A stretch of 64,000 nt of DNA, taken from Duganella sp. 1411 (GTDB taxonomy: Bacteria; Pseudomonadota; Gammaproteobacteria; Burkholderiales; Burkholderiaceae_D). A model generated the notes under the pieces. It did no database searches, was not told the DNA's origin, and saw only the letters and a program-made list of their open reading frames with translations. The DNA is taken from assembly GCF_017833525.1 (NCBI RefSeq), contig NZ_JAFICD010000002.1:620001-684000 (forward strand), in the 5' to 3' direction. The number at the start of each line of letters is the position of its first letter. Position 1 is the first letter of the stretch. The translations under genes and the position numbers were made by a program. Below, piece by piece: positions 24,706-33,078 of the stretch.

Positions 24706-25260
24706 ATGTTTACGAATCCCGAGCAATTTGCCAACGCGACAAAAGCCCTGTTTGAATTCCAACTTGAAACATTTAACGCGCTGACCAACAAAGCGGTGCA
24801 AGGCGTCGAGCAGGTGGTGGCGCTGAACATGGCCACCGCCAAGTCGCAGCTGGAGGACGGCCTGGCCGCAGGCAAGGAAATCAGCCAAGCGGCCGATCCG
24901 AAGGCGGCGATGAGCCTGGCCGCGGCCAAGCTGCAGCCCGGCGTGGCGGGCGCCAACGCCTACAACCAGCAGCTGGGGGTGATCATCGCCGAGATCCGCG
25001 AAGAGTTCACGCGCGCGGCCGACGCCCACGTGGCCGAGGCCAAGAGCAATCTGAGCGCGCTGATCTACGACGTCACGAAGAACGTGCGTCCGGGCTCGGA
25101 GAACGCGGTGCAGATCGTCAAAACGGCGATCGACAACGCCTTCAGCGGCTACGAGCAGGTGACCAAGGCCACCAAGCAGGCGGTGCAGGCGGTCGAAGCA
25201 CAAATCGCCAAAGCCAGCGAACTGGTGGAAAAAAACACCCCCGCCGCCAAGCAAGCCTAA
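24706..25260 (+). CDS. Phasin family protein
   Basis: A 184-residue phasin, which coats polyhydroxyalkanoate granules and limits their coalescence in the cytosol. The start MFTNPEQFANATKALFEFQL contains the phasin_2 signature, followed by ETFNALTNKAVQGVEQVVALNMATAK. The whole protein is predicted amphipathic helix, with an Ala/Lys-rich C-terminus (EKNTPAAKQA) usual for the family. GAGGAG lies shortly before the ATG. No PHA synthase or depolymerase is in the window, so it is probably one of several phasins. A GGGGTC-family palindrome begins a few bases after its stop codon and may act as its transcript end. Confidence 0.93.
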   Translation: MFTNPEQFANATKALFEFQLETFNALTNKAVQGVEQVVALNMATAKSQLEDGLAAGKEISQAADPKAAMSLAAAKLQPGVAGANAYNQQLGVIIAEIREEFTRAADAHVAEAKSNLSALIYDVTKNVRPGSENAVQIVKTAIDNAFSGYEQVTKATKQAVQAVEAQIAKASELVEKNTPAAKQA

Positions 25261-25264
25261 TCCA

Positions 25265-25347
25265 GGGTCAGGTCCACCAATTCTACACAAGCCCTGCCGT
25301 ACGCCGCATTACGGCGCAGCTCGTGTAGAAATGGTGGACCTGACCCC
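25265..25347. repeat. Dispersed palindromic repeat, GGGTCAGGTCCACCA type
   Basis: An 83-base inverted repeat begins GGGTCAGGTCCACCAATTC and ends with GGTGGACCTGACCCC. The arms match over about 28 bases, and a small inner stem (TACGCCG/CGGCG) lies at the centre. It has the same general form as the element at 12236-12331 (GGGGTC outer ends, TCTACA inside) but a different body. It lies between the phasin and FAN1-like genes. Confidence 0.82.
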
Positions 25348-25436
25348 GGAGTTGATTTTGCTGGGCAAGCGGCGCCGAACGCGATACACTGTATATAAAT
25401 ACAGTTTATCGCCCTCCTCGCTTCCGCTTCCCCGCA

Positions 25437-27077
25437 ATGATCAAAGTTCTCGACAACGCGTTTTATTACCTGGATAACTTCCACCAGGTGCTGGCGTGGA
25501 TCGGCGACCGTTACGACGATCTGCTTATCGCCGAGGAACGCGATTTCATTTCCGCCTTCCCTACCCTGCCCCAGGCGTCGCGCGCGCTGCTGGTGCGGAT
25601 GGTCATGCGCAAGGGGACGCTGTTTCGGGCCAGTAAGCTGGCGTACGCCGAAATCGGTAGCACACACGAGGCCGCCCGCCCGCTGGCCGCGCTGGGCCTG
25701 ATCGAGGAGGATCCGCTGCTGGATCTGCAACAGTTGTTCGATCTGCTGCAAAAACCCGAGATCGGCAAGATCTTCCAGCTGACGCCGCACCTGCGTCAGT
25801 TGCGCAAGGCCGAGCAGCTCGCGGCGCTGCGCGAGCAATACGACGGCCAGCACCGCTTTTCCAACTGGTATGAGGGCTCCGGCGACCACGCCTACAGCAA
25901 CCTGACGCAGCAGCTGTGCGATCGCCTGCGCCTTATCTTCTTCGGCAACTATCATCAGGACTGGACCGAGTTCGTGCTGTCGGACCTGGGCATCTACCAG
26001 TACGAAAAGGTGGCGTTTTCGCCGGCCGCGCGCGGTTTCCGCAGCCGCCGCGATATCGACGATTTCCTCATGCTGCACCAGTGCCACGAGCGCTTTGTCG
26101 ACGGCGACGATCCGGCCGACGTGATCCGCGACCTGCCGCCGTGCTCGGAAGACAACGAGTGGCTGCGCAGCCGCCGCGACAAGCTGACCTTCACCATCGC
26201 CCAGCACCTGGAAAAGCTGGCCGACTGGAAGGCCGCGCACGCGCTCTACGCCGGCTGTCACTATCCGGGCGCCCGCGCGCGCGCCATCCGCGTGCTGGAA
26301 AAGGACGAGCAGCCGCGCGAGGCCTTCGACCTGCTGCAGGTCGCGCTGCAGGCGCCCGAGAGCGAGGCCGAACGCCAGCAGCTGCTGCGCATGGCGCCGC
26401 GCCTGGCGCGCAAGCTGGGCCACGCCAAGCCGCCCCGGACCACCCTGGCGCAGGCGCTGCGCATCGATCTGAGCCTGCCGCCGCCGGAGGAGCCGAACTA
26501 CGTCGAGTTCGTCGTGCGCGACCACCTGACGCGCGACGACGCGCCCGTCTACTATGTCGAGAATTCGCTGATCAATTCGCTGTTCGGCCTGCTGTGCTGG
26601 GACGCCGTGTTCTGTCCGATACCGGGCGCGTTCTTCCATCCCTACCATCGCGGCCCGGCCGACCTGCACAGCGCCGATTTCCAGCGCCGCCGCGCGCAGC
26701 AGTTCGCCCATTGCCTGGCGCAGCTCGACGGCGATCAATACCGCGCCACCATCCTGGCCAACTACACGGCCAAGCACGGCATCCAGTCGCCCTTCCTGTA
26801 CTGGGAGGCGCTCGACGAGGACCTGATCGGGCTGGCGCTCGATTGCATCCCGGCGCTGCACCTGCGGCGCGCGTTCGAGCGCATCCTGCTCGACATCAAG
26901 GCCAACCGCAGCGGCTTCCCCGACCTGATCCAGTTCTGGCCCGCCGAGCGGCGCTACAACATGATCGAAGTCAAAGGCCCCGGCGACCGCCTGCAGGACA
27001 ACCAGCTGCGCTGGATCGAATACTGCGCCGCACACCAGATGCCGATCTCGGTCTGCTATCTGCAATGGGCGGCATGA
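25437..27077 (+). CDS. FAN1-like VRR-NUC structure-specific nuclease
   Basis: A 546-residue protein of the FAN1 family, which cuts flapped and cross-linked DNA in interstrand cross-link repair. The N-terminal part (YYLDNFHQVLAWIGDRYDDLL, LLVRMVMRKGTLFRASKLAY) matches the SAP-like region and the central TPR-like part is helical. The C-terminal VRR-NUC domain has the PD-(D/E)xK nuclease residues Asp496 (GFPDLIQF), Glu511 and Lys513 (MIEVKGPGD), then the helix QDNQLRWIEYC. The length agrees with the Pseudomonas FAN1 protein. Its stop overlaps the start of the following helicase gene (ATGA), a strong sign that the two act together. Confidence is high for family, moderate for pathway. Confidence 0.93.
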   Translation: MIKVLDNAFYYLDNFHQVLAWIGDRYDDLLIAEERDFISAFPTLPQASRALLVRMVMRKGTLFRASKLAYAEIGSTHEAARPLAALGLIEEDPLLDLQQLFDLLQKPEIGKIFQLTPHLRQLRKAEQLAALREQYDGQHRFSNWYEGSGDHAYSNLTQQLCDRLRLIFFGNYHQDWTEFVLSDLGIYQYEKVAFSPAARGFRSRRDIDDFLMLHQCHERFVDGDDPADVIRDLPPCSEDNEWLRSRRDKLTFTIAQHLEKLADWKAAHALYAGCHYPGARARAIRVLEKDEQPREAFDLLQVALQAPESEAERQQLLRMAPRLARKLGHAKPPRTTLAQALRIDLSLPPPEEPNYVEFVVRDHLTRDDAPVYYVENSLINSLFGLLCWDAVFCPIPGAFFHPYHRGPADLHSADFQRRRAQQFAHCLAQLDGDQYRATILANYTAKHGIQSPFLYWEALDEDLIGLALDCIPALHLRRAFERILLDIKANRSGFPDLIQFWPAERRYNMIEVKGPGDRLQDNQLRWIEYCAAHQMPISVCYLQWAA

Positions 27078-29413
27078 GCGCGCTCGCTGGCCAAGGCGCC
27101 TACACCGTCGCCGTGCGCGCGTTGTGCGAGTTCACCGCCAAGACCGGCGACCTGGATCTGCGCTTCACGCCCTCGCCCACCGCGCAGGAGGGCATCGCCG
27201 GCCACGCGCTGGTGACCTCGCGCCGCGACGAGGACTACGAGACCGAGATTCCCTTGTCGGGCGACTTCGGCCCGCTGCACGTGCGCGGGCGCGCCGACGG
27301 CTACGACCGCCGCGCCAACCGGCTCGAGGAAATCAAGACCTATCGCGGCGACTTGAAGAAGATGCCCGACAACCAGCGCCAGCTGCATTGGGCGCAGGTC
27401 AAGATCTACGGCCATCTGCTCTGCGAGAGCCAGGGCCTGGGCCAGGTGCATCTGGCGCTGGTCTACTTCGACATCGGCAGCCAGAAGGAAACCGTGATGC
27501 ACGAGGAGCATACGGCGCCGGCGCTGCGCGCCTATTTCGAACAGCAGTGCGGCCGCTTCCTGCAATGGGCGCAAAAGGAGATGGCGCACCGCGAAGCGCG
27601 CGACACCCAGCTCAAGGCGATGCGCTTTCCGCACGCCGATTTCCGCCCCGGCCAGCGGCAACTGGCCGAGGCGATGTACAAGGCCAGCAACCGCGGCGTG
27701 TGCCTGCTGGCGCAGGCGCCGACCGGCATCGGCAAGACCGTCGGCAGCCTGTTCCCGATGCTCAAGGCCAGCGCCGAACATGGCGTCGACAAGGTGTTCT
27801 TCCTGGCCGCCAAAACCTCCGGCCGGCAAATGGCGCTCGACGCGGTCGACATCATCCGCGAAGGCGCGCCGCTGCTGCCCTTGCGCACGCTGGAGCTGGC
27901 GGCCAAGTCCACCGCCTGCGTCAACCCGGACAAGGCCTGCCACGGCGAATCGTGCCCGCTGGCCAAGGGCTTCTACGACCGCCTTCCGGCCGCCCGCCAG
28001 TCGGCGCTGGACCTGATGCTGCCGCCGGCCGCCGACAGCGCGCCGGCGCCGGCGTCCTTCCTGGCGCTGGACCGCGAGACGCTGCGCGCGGTCGCGCTGG
28101 CGCACGACGTCTGCCCGTATTACCTGGGCAGCGAGATGGCGCGCTGGTGCGACATCGTCATCGGCGACTACAACTACTACTTCGACATCAGCGCCATGCT
28201 GCACAGCCTCACGCAGCTCAACGACTGGAAGGTCAACGTGCTGGTGGACGAGGCGCACAACATGGTCTCGCGCGCGCGCAAGATGTACTCGGCCGAGATG
28301 GAGCACGCCAGCCTGCGCATGCTGCGCAAGACGGTGCCGGAGGAATTGAAAAAACCGCTGGACCGCGTGCACCGGCAGTGGAACCAGCTGGAGAAGGACC
28401 AATCGTCCGAGTACCAGTGCTACGCCACGCTGCCGGAAAAATTCATGGGCGCGCTGCAGACGGCGGCCACCGCGATTTCCGACTACATGGCCGACCATCC
28501 GAGCCACGTCGACGCCGACCTGCAGAACTTCTATTTCGAGGCGCTGATGTTCGCGCGGCTGGCCGAAAGCTTCGGCGACCACGCGCTGTTCGACATCGAG
28601 AAAAGCGAAGGCGCGCGCGCCAGCCATTCCAACTCGGTGCTCTGCATCCGCAATATCGTGCCGGCGCCCTTCCTCAAGCCGCGCTTTGAAAGCACGCACA
28701 CCACCGCGCTGTTCTCGGCCACGCTCAGTCCATGGAACTACTTCGGCGACATGCTGGGCATGCCCGACACCACCGCCTGGGTCGACGTCGAGTCGCCGTT
28801 CGTGGCCGAGCAGCTGGCGGTGCGCGTGGCCGGCCACATCTCGACCCGCTATCAGCACCGGCAGCAGTCGCTGCGTCCGATCGCCGCGTTGATGGGCCAG
28901 CAGTACCAGCGCCAGCGCGGCAATTACCTGGCCTTCTTCAGCAGCTTCGATTACATGGAGAAGGCGGCCAACCAGTTCGCCGAAGCCTACCCGGACGTGC
29001 CGGTGTGGCGCCAGTCGCGCCGCATGGACGAAGCCGAGCGCGCGCAATTCCTGGCCCGCTTCACGCTCGAGAGCGAAGGCATCGGCTTCGCGGTGCTGGG
29101 CGGCTCCTTCGGCGAAGGCGTCGACCTGCCCGGCGCGCGCCTGATCGGCGCCTTCGTCGCCACCCTGGGACTACCGCAGATCAATCCCGTCAACGAGCAA
29201 ATCCGCCAGCGCATGGAGGCCATCTTCGGCGCCGGCTACGACTACACCTACACCTACCCCGGCCTGCAAAAGGTGGTGCAGGCGGCCGGCCGCGTGATCC
29301 GCACCCAGTCCGACCGCGGCACCGTCTACCTGATCGACGACCGCTTCGGCCGCCCCGAGATCCAGCAACTGATGCCGGCCTGGTGGCGGATTGAATCCGC
29401 ATCCCCGACATGA
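27074..29413 (+). CDS. XPD/DinG-type Fe-S DNA helicase with Dna2-like nuclease domain
   Basis: A 779-residue predicted helicase-nuclease. Residues about 60-130 carry a PD-(D/E)xK core of the Cas4/Dna2 kind: Asp75 (GRADGYD), Glu86 and Lys88 (EEIKTY), then QLHWAQVKIYGHL. The superfamily 2 helicase follows with Walker A TGIGKT (Lys221), DEAH at 392-395, four cysteines (282, 289, 294, 347) spaced like the XPD/DinG 4Fe-4S cluster, and the late motifs GGSFGEGVDLPG and QAAGRVIR. It should unwind DNA 5' to 3' by analogy with XPD. The start overlaps the FAN1-like gene by ATGA; the apparent longer frame upstream is the antiphase reading of that gene. A joint role in cross-link or flap processing is inferred. 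Confidence 0.92.
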   Translation: MSALAGQGAYTVAVRALCEFTAKTGDLDLRFTPSPTAQEGIAGHALVTSRRDEDYETEIPLSGDFGPLHVRGRADGYDRRANRLEEIKTYRGDLKKMPDNQRQLHWAQVKIYGHLLCESQGLGQVHLALVYFDIGSQKETVMHEEHTAPALRAYFEQQCGRFLQWAQKEMAHREARDTQLKAMRFPHADFRPGQRQLAEAMYKASNRGVCLLAQAPTGIGKTVGSLFPMLKASAEHGVDKVFFLAAKTSGRQMALDAVDIIREGAPLLPLRTLELAAKSTACVNPDKACHGESCPLAKGFYDRLPAARQSALDLMLPPAADSAPAPASFLALDRETLRAVALAHDVCPYYLGSEMARWCDIVIGDYNYYFDISAMLHSLTQLNDWKVNVLVDEAHNMVSRARKMYSAEMEHASLRMLRKTVPEELKKPLDRVHRQWNQLEKDQSSEYQCYATLPEKFMGALQTAATAISDYMADHPSHVDADLQNFYFEALMFARLAESFGDHALFDIEKSEGARASHSNSVLCIRNIVPAPFLKPRFESTHTTALFSATLSPWNYFGDMLGMPDTTAWVDVESPFVAEQLAVRVAGHISTRYQHRQQSLRPIAALMGQQYQRQRGNYLAFFSSFDYMEKAANQFAEAYPDVPVWRQSRRMDEAERAQFLARFTLESEGIGFAVLGGSFGEGVDLPGARLIGAFVATLGLPQINPVNEQIRQRMEAIFGAGYDYTYTYPGLQKVVQAAGRVIRTQSDRGTVYLIDDRFGRPEIQQLMPAWWRIESASPT

Positions 29414-29458
29414 TAGTCGCACACTATTGACGCCGAGGGCACAATGGAAAAAAAATAA

Positions 29459-29477
29459 AATAATGATAATTATTTCG
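29459..29477 (+). promoter_or_regulatory. Fur-box-like site before a small PEP-CTERM gene
   Basis: ATAATGATAATTATT with flanking bases matches 14 of 19 positions of the consensus GATAATGATAATCATTATC by hand alignment. It lies in the A/T-rich gap upstream of the gene at 29541. A near-identical core (TAATGATAATTATT) precedes the siderophore receptor at 50058. Confidence 0.65.
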
Positions 29478-29540
29478 TAGTATGATAATCGGCTCGGATC
29501 ACCACGCTTTTGTTTATAACTAACAATAGGTGTATGACAA

Positions 29541-29861
29541 ATGCCGAAGATTATTTCGAAGATGATTTGCTTGCTGCTATATGGGCTGATGCTGCTTGGC
29601 ACGCCGTCATTTGCCGCTGTCATCATCGTCGCCAACGACGACGTCGCCTCCGGGCCTACGCCGGTGTGGAACGCCAGCATCGATCCCCAGGCCTACCTGA
29701 GCAAGTACGACTACAGCGCCACCAACGTGATCGCACCCGGCAACGACACGCTGCTGGTGCTGCCCGTGTCGGCCGTGCCGGAGCCGTCGGCCGTGCTGAC
29801 GGTCATGCTCGGCCTGAGCATCTTGAGCATCGCGGCCCACAGACAAAGCAAGCCGTTTTAA
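29541..29861 (+). CDS. Small exported protein with PEP-CTERM-like C-terminus
   Basis: A 106-residue secreted protein. The N-terminus has a signal peptide (SKMICLLLYGLMLLGTPSFAA). The short mature part (ANDDVASGPTPVWNASIDPQAYLSKYDYS) has no known fold. The C-terminus reads VPEPSAVLTVMLGLSILSI followed by a basic end (HRQSK), the pattern of a PEP-CTERM sorting signal (VPEP, hydrophobic helix, basic tail) recognised by exosortase and anchored or released during export. Codon use and the upstream Fur-box-like site suggest an expressed gene. No related operon partner is present. Iron-responsive expression of a PEP-CTERM protein is an inference from the site. Confidence 0.7.
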   Translation: MPKIISKMICLLLYGLMLLGTPSFAAVIIVANDDVASGPTPVWNASIDPQAYLSKYDYSATNVIAPGNDTLLVLPVSAVPEPSAVLTVMLGLSILSIAAHRQSKPF

Positions 29862-29876
29862 CCGGCCACCGCCGCG

Positions 29877-30614
29877 TCACCCCAGCGCCGCCCTGATTTT
29901 CTGATAGCCGCTGCGGCTCACCGGCAGCCTGCCGCCATCCTTGAGGATCGCCACGTGACTGTCCTTGGTCGCCTGCTCGATGCGCTCGACGCGGGCGATG
30001 TTGACCAGGTAGGAGCGGTGGATGCGCAGGAATTGTTCGCCGTCGAGCTGCCCTTCCAGTTCCGTCAGGCGCTGGTTCTTCAGGTAGGACTTGCCCTCTG
30101 AACGGATTTGCACGTAGTCGTCCTGCGCTTCGACGTAATCGATCTTGTCGCTGCCGATGACGTGGACCCTGGCGCCGTCGCGTATCAGCACGCGCCCCAG
30201 CGGCTTGTTGCGCGCGGCCGCTTCGCGCACCATGCTGTCCACCGCCGCATCCGGCGCGCCCTTGCCGACGTTGGCGCGCGCATGCGCCAGCGCCTGGTCG
30301 AAGCGCTGCTGGCTGAAAGGCTTGAGCAGATAGTCGAGCGCGTGGAATTCGAACGCCTTGATCGCATACTGGTCGAAGGCGGTGGCGAAGATGTAGCGGG
30401 TTTTGGCGCCCGCCAGCTCGGCCACCTCGAAGCCATCGAGCTTGGGCATCTGGATGTCGAGGATCACCAGATCGGGCGACAGCTCGGTGATCGCCTTGAC
30501 GGCTTCGAAGCCGTTGGCGCATTCGGCCACGATCTCCACGTCCGCATGCTCGGACAGGTACTCGCGCACCACCGCGCGCGCCAGCATTTCATCGTCGACG
30601 ATTATGATACGCAT
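29877..30614 (-). CDS. LytTR-family response regulator
   Basis: A 245-residue response regulator. The receiver domain (residues 1 to about 120) has the acidic pocket VDDE, the phosphorylation site Asp53 (LVILDIQMPKLDG) and the Lys of LLKPFS. The LytTR DNA-binding domain occupies about 140-240 with DYVEAQDDYVQI, FLRIHRSYLVN and GGRLPVSRSGYQKIR. It is the last gene of a minus-strand operon whose first genes encode LiaF-like membrane proteins and a LytS-type kinase. The upstream reading could add residues, but GGAGA lies before ATG 30614 and the receiver begins directly with it. Targets are unknown; autoregulation of the operon is likely. Confidence 0.93.
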   Translation of the reverse strand: MRIIIVDDEMLARAVVREYLSEHADVEIVAECANGFEAVKAITELSPDLVILDIQMPKLDGFEVAELAGAKTRYIFATAFDQYAIKAFEFHALDYLLKPFSQQRFDQALAHARANVGKGAPDAAVDSMVREAAARNKPLGRVLIRDGARVHVIGSDKIDYVEAQDDYVQIRSEGKSYLKNQRLTELEGQLDGEQFLRIHRSYLVNIARVERIEQATKDSHVAILKDGGRLPVSRSGYQKIRAALG

Positions 30615-30630
30615 GTACGGATCTCCACGT

Positions 30631-31716
30631 TTAATCCTCACCTTCCGTTGTTTGCGCCGGCATCGCGATCTCGACGCCGAAGCCGTCGTCGCCACGGCCC
30701 CAGTGGATGCTCGCCTCATGTTTGTACGCGCCCACCAGGCGCTGGCGGACGTTGGCCAGGCCGATGCCGGTGCCGGCCCCTTTGCCTGGCGCCGCCGGCG
30801 TATCCGCGTCGACCGGATTGTCGACGCGGATATGCAGCATCGATCCGGCGCGCCGCGCGCCCACGCGTATCGTGCCGCCCTCCGGCAGATTGCAGATGCC
30901 GTGCTTGACGGCGTTCTCCACCAGCGGCTGGATGATCATCGGCGGCACCAGGCAGGCCAGCGCCGCGTCCTCCAGCGCCTCCTCGACCCGCAGCCGCTGG
31001 CCGAAGCGCACCTGCTCGATCGCCAGGAAATGACGGATCAACACCATCTCCTCCCCCAGCGTGACTTTTTTATGCGCCTCCATGCCCAGGCTTTGGCGGA
31101 AGAAGCTGGCCAGTTCCAGCGTCATGCGGCGCGCCGCCTTCGGGTCCTGCGACGTCAGCGCGCTGATCGAATTGAGGCTGTTGAACAGGAAGTGCGGGTC
31201 GATCTGCGTGCGCAGCATGCGCAGCTCGGCCTCCTGCGCCATCAGCAGCGATTCGAGCTCGCGCTGCTCGGCGTTCTTGGCGCGCACGAATTCGATCACC
31301 ATATAGTGCAGCGCGGCGGCCAAACCGTACAACAGGATGCCCAGTCCGACGATCAGCGCCGACATCTGCCGGGTGATGACGATGCCGGCCCAATCGGCGC
31401 CCAGCAGCATGGTCAGCCCGTTCCACGCGTGGCCCAGCAGCAGCCACAGTATCCCGCACACCACCGCCGTGGCCATCAGCACCAGCGCGATCGATAGCGG
31501 CCGGCGGCTGCCCAGCGGGTAGGCGCGGCACAAATAGTAGGCCGAGTAGCCGGCCGCGAAGGCGTACACCAGATTGATCGGAATGGCGAACAGCATGGCG
31601 TTGGCCATCGGCGTGTCGCTCGAGAGCGAGATCACGCCGCCCAGCGCGATGCCGATGCCCCCCCACACGACCATGTAGATGGCCGCGCCGCGCCGGCCGG
31701 ACGAAGTCTCCTGCAT
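30631..31716 (-). CDS. LytS-type membrane sensor histidine kinase
   Basis: A 361-residue sensor kinase. Four membrane helices fill residues about 12-140, with short loops and no large periplasmic domain, so the cue is probably sensed within the membrane. A helical linker (KNAEQRELESLLMAQEAELRML) leads to the His_kinase domain with QIDPHFLFNSLNSIS (His175), and then the HATPase region with VPPMIIQPLVENAVKHGI and GTGIGLANVRQRLVG. Its stop lies 16 bases before the LytTR regulator start, and its own start is 2 bases after the stop of the LiaF-like gene, so the four genes are one transcription unit. The pairing resembles LytST/YehUT systems. Confidence 0.93.
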   Translation of the reverse strand: MQETSSGRRGAAIYMVVWGGIGIALGGVISLSSDTPMANAMLFAIPINLVYAFAAGYSAYYLCRAYPLGSRRPLSIALVLMATAVVCGILWLLLGHAWNGLTMLLGADWAGIVITRQMSALIVGLGILLYGLAAALHYMVIEFVRAKNAEQRELESLLMAQEAELRMLRTQIDPHFLFNSLNSISALTSQDPKAARRMTLELASFFRQSLGMEAHKKVTLGEEMVLIRHFLAIEQVRFGQRLRVEEALEDAALACLVPPMIIQPLVENAVKHGICNLPEGGTIRVGARRAGSMLHIRVDNPVDADTPAAPGKGAGTGIGLANVRQRLVGAYKHEASIHWGRGDDGFGVEIAMPAQTTEGED

Positions 31717-31718
31717 TC

Positions 31719-32426
31719 TCAGTTACGCACTTCCAGCCCACCCATGATGGCGTAGCCGCGCACGTACAGGACTTTCCCCTGCGTGGCGGGCGGCACGGTC
31801 TTTTCCTCGAAGCCGCCCATGATCGGCGTGCCCTGCAACACCACGGTCCAGTCGACCGGCACCTTGATGGTGACGCCGCCGAACAACGAGAACACGTTGA
31901 GCACCGCCTCGCCGTTGATCGAACTTTGACGCAGATCGAGGTCGCAGCCGCCCATCAGCGCGGTGATCTCGCCGCCGCGGAAATCGGCCGTGATGATGCG
32001 GCGCTTGAAAGCGCCCATGAACGACGTGATATTGATCTCGGTCTGTTCGAACTCGTTGTCCGGCACGGCGCCGCCCTGCTTGAAGGCGGACCGCCCCTCG
32101 GCCGATTTGAACACCACCACCACGCCGAACACGATCAGCAGCACGGGCCACAGCGAGTGCCAGTGGATGTCGATGATGCCGGTCTGGCGCAGGATGGTGA
32201 AGCAGCCGGCCGCGATCAGGCCGCCGCCGATCAACTTGCCCGACGTGGTGCGGGTTTGCAGCAGTTTCAGGATGCCGAAGAAAATCAGCGCCATCGGCCA
32301 CAGGTGGCGCCGGAAATCGAGATCGACCCAGCCCAGGTTATCGACCAGGAACAGCAGGCCGATGACGATGACGGCCACGCCGATGACCATCTGCGATTTC
32401 GGATCGGTTTTGGCGAAGGAGCTCAT
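31719..32426 (-). CDS. LiaF-like membrane protein (DUF5668 plus C-terminal beta domain)
   Basis: A 235-residue protein. The N-terminal half has four hydrophobic helices (MVIGVAVIVIGLLFLVDNLG, LWPMALIFFGILKLL, LIGGGLIAAGCFTIL, LWPVLLIVFGVVVVF), the DUF5668/LiaI-like pattern. The C-terminal half (about 130-235) is a predicted beta-solenoid: ITSFMGAFKRRII, GGEITALMGGCDLDLRQ, VLNVFSLFGGVTIKVP and TPIMGGFEEKT, the LiaF C-terminal repeat seen in cell-wall stress regulators. The start overlaps the previous gene (ATGA at 32423-32426). In Firmicutes LiaF holds its kinase off until the envelope is damaged. A similar role for this kinase is inferred. Confidence 0.87.
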   Translation of the reverse strand: MSSFAKTDPKSQMVIGVAVIVIGLLFLVDNLGWVDLDFRRHLWPMALIFFGILKLLQTRTTSGKLIGGGLIAAGCFTILRQTGIIDIHWHSLWPVLLIVFGVVVVFKSAEGRSAFKQGGAVPDNEFEQTEINITSFMGAFKRRIITADFRGGEITALMGGCDLDLRQSSINGEAVLNVFSLFGGVTIKVPVDWTVVLQGTPIMGGFEEKTVPPATQGKVLYVRGYAIMGGLEVRN

Positions 32427-32800
32427 TTTTTCTCCCCGGCCGAGGCGAAGATGTTATCGAGCAGTGGGCGCAGCAGCAGGCCGAGGCCGAAGGCGATGAT
32501 CACGGCCGGCCACGTGTCCTCGAAGCCCCAGCCCCAGATGCGATTGAAGGAGACGTACCACCAGCCGGCGGTGAAAAGGCTGCCCAGGCCCCCAAGGATG
32601 TACTTCGGCGTGGTCGGTGGAATGAGCTGCGTGATGCCGCTGATGACGGCCAGCCATGGCCAATAGCGCCACAGGCGGGTGATGTCGATGTCGAAGTCGA
32701 CGTAGCCGGCGCGTTCCAGCAGGAAGGCGCAGCCGACGGCGATCATCAGCAGCCCCCACACCAGTTGTTTGCGCCATTGGTAAGCGATTTCCGCGTTCAT
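32423..32800 (-). CDS. Small membrane protein with DUF5668/LiaI-like helices
   Basis: A 125-residue membrane protein with four predicted helices (LVWGLLMIAVGCAFLLERAG, LWRYWPWLAVISGITQLI, YILGGLGSLFTAGWWYV, TWPAVIIAFGLGLLLRP). It closely mirrors the N-terminal half of the next gene, which suggests a duplication of the LiaI-like unit. The frame is open to 32827, but GGGGGACA shortly before ATG 32800 supports this start. It is the first gene of the operon with the LiaF-like protein, LytS-type kinase and LytTR regulator. No catalytic motif is visible. A role in sensing or anchoring the LiaF-like protein is inferred from position only. Confidence 0.8.
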   Translation of the reverse strand: MNAEIAYQWRKQLVWGLLMIAVGCAFLLERAGYVDFDIDITRLWRYWPWLAVISGITQLIPPTTPKYILGGLGSLFTAGWWYVSFNRIWGWGFEDTWPAVIIAFGLGLLLRPLLDNIFASAGEKK

Positions 32801-32916
32801 GTTTGTCCCCCAAGTCGGTATGAACATAACAATACCGGGGAACGGAAGGCGGGGGAACCGCTATTCGGCGAATAGCGGAAAAGAGCCGGTGAACGGCGAA
32901 ATGAGGCTCTGCGCGT

Positions 32917-33078
32917 TCAGGACCGGCCGCCGTTGCCGACCTTGGGCTCGAACATCAACATGCCCCACCCCAGCTGGCGGCGGATTTCCTCCGGCTTGGG
33001 TGGCGGTTTGACGTCGCGCGTGCGGCGCTCAAGGTAGGCCCGGACCAGATACTTCGATGGATGAGTAGTCTGCGACAT
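32917..33078 (-). CDS. Short conserved-looking hypothetical protein
   Basis: A 53-residue open frame starting MSQTTHPSKYLVRAYLERR. It is very basic with a proline-rich middle (DVKPPPKPEEIRR) and ends LMFEPKVGNGGRS. GGGAGAAGATC precedes the ATG at 33078, a good ribosome-binding site, and the frame keeps neighbour-like codon use. It has neither signal peptide nor membrane helix. It lies in the same direction as, and about 115 bases before, the LiaI-like operon. No family is recognised. Being short, it could be a false gene, but the initiation signals argue for translation. Confidence 0.55.
   Translation of the reverse strand: MSQTTHPSKYLVRAYLERRTRDVKPPPKPEEIRRQLGWGMLMFEPKVGNGGRS

Noticed and set aside
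25916..27073. N-terminal extension of the helicase by about 386 residues
   Set aside because: The segment lies in the other frame of the FAN1-like gene, is Arg/Pro-rich, and the real start is the ATGA overlap at 27074.
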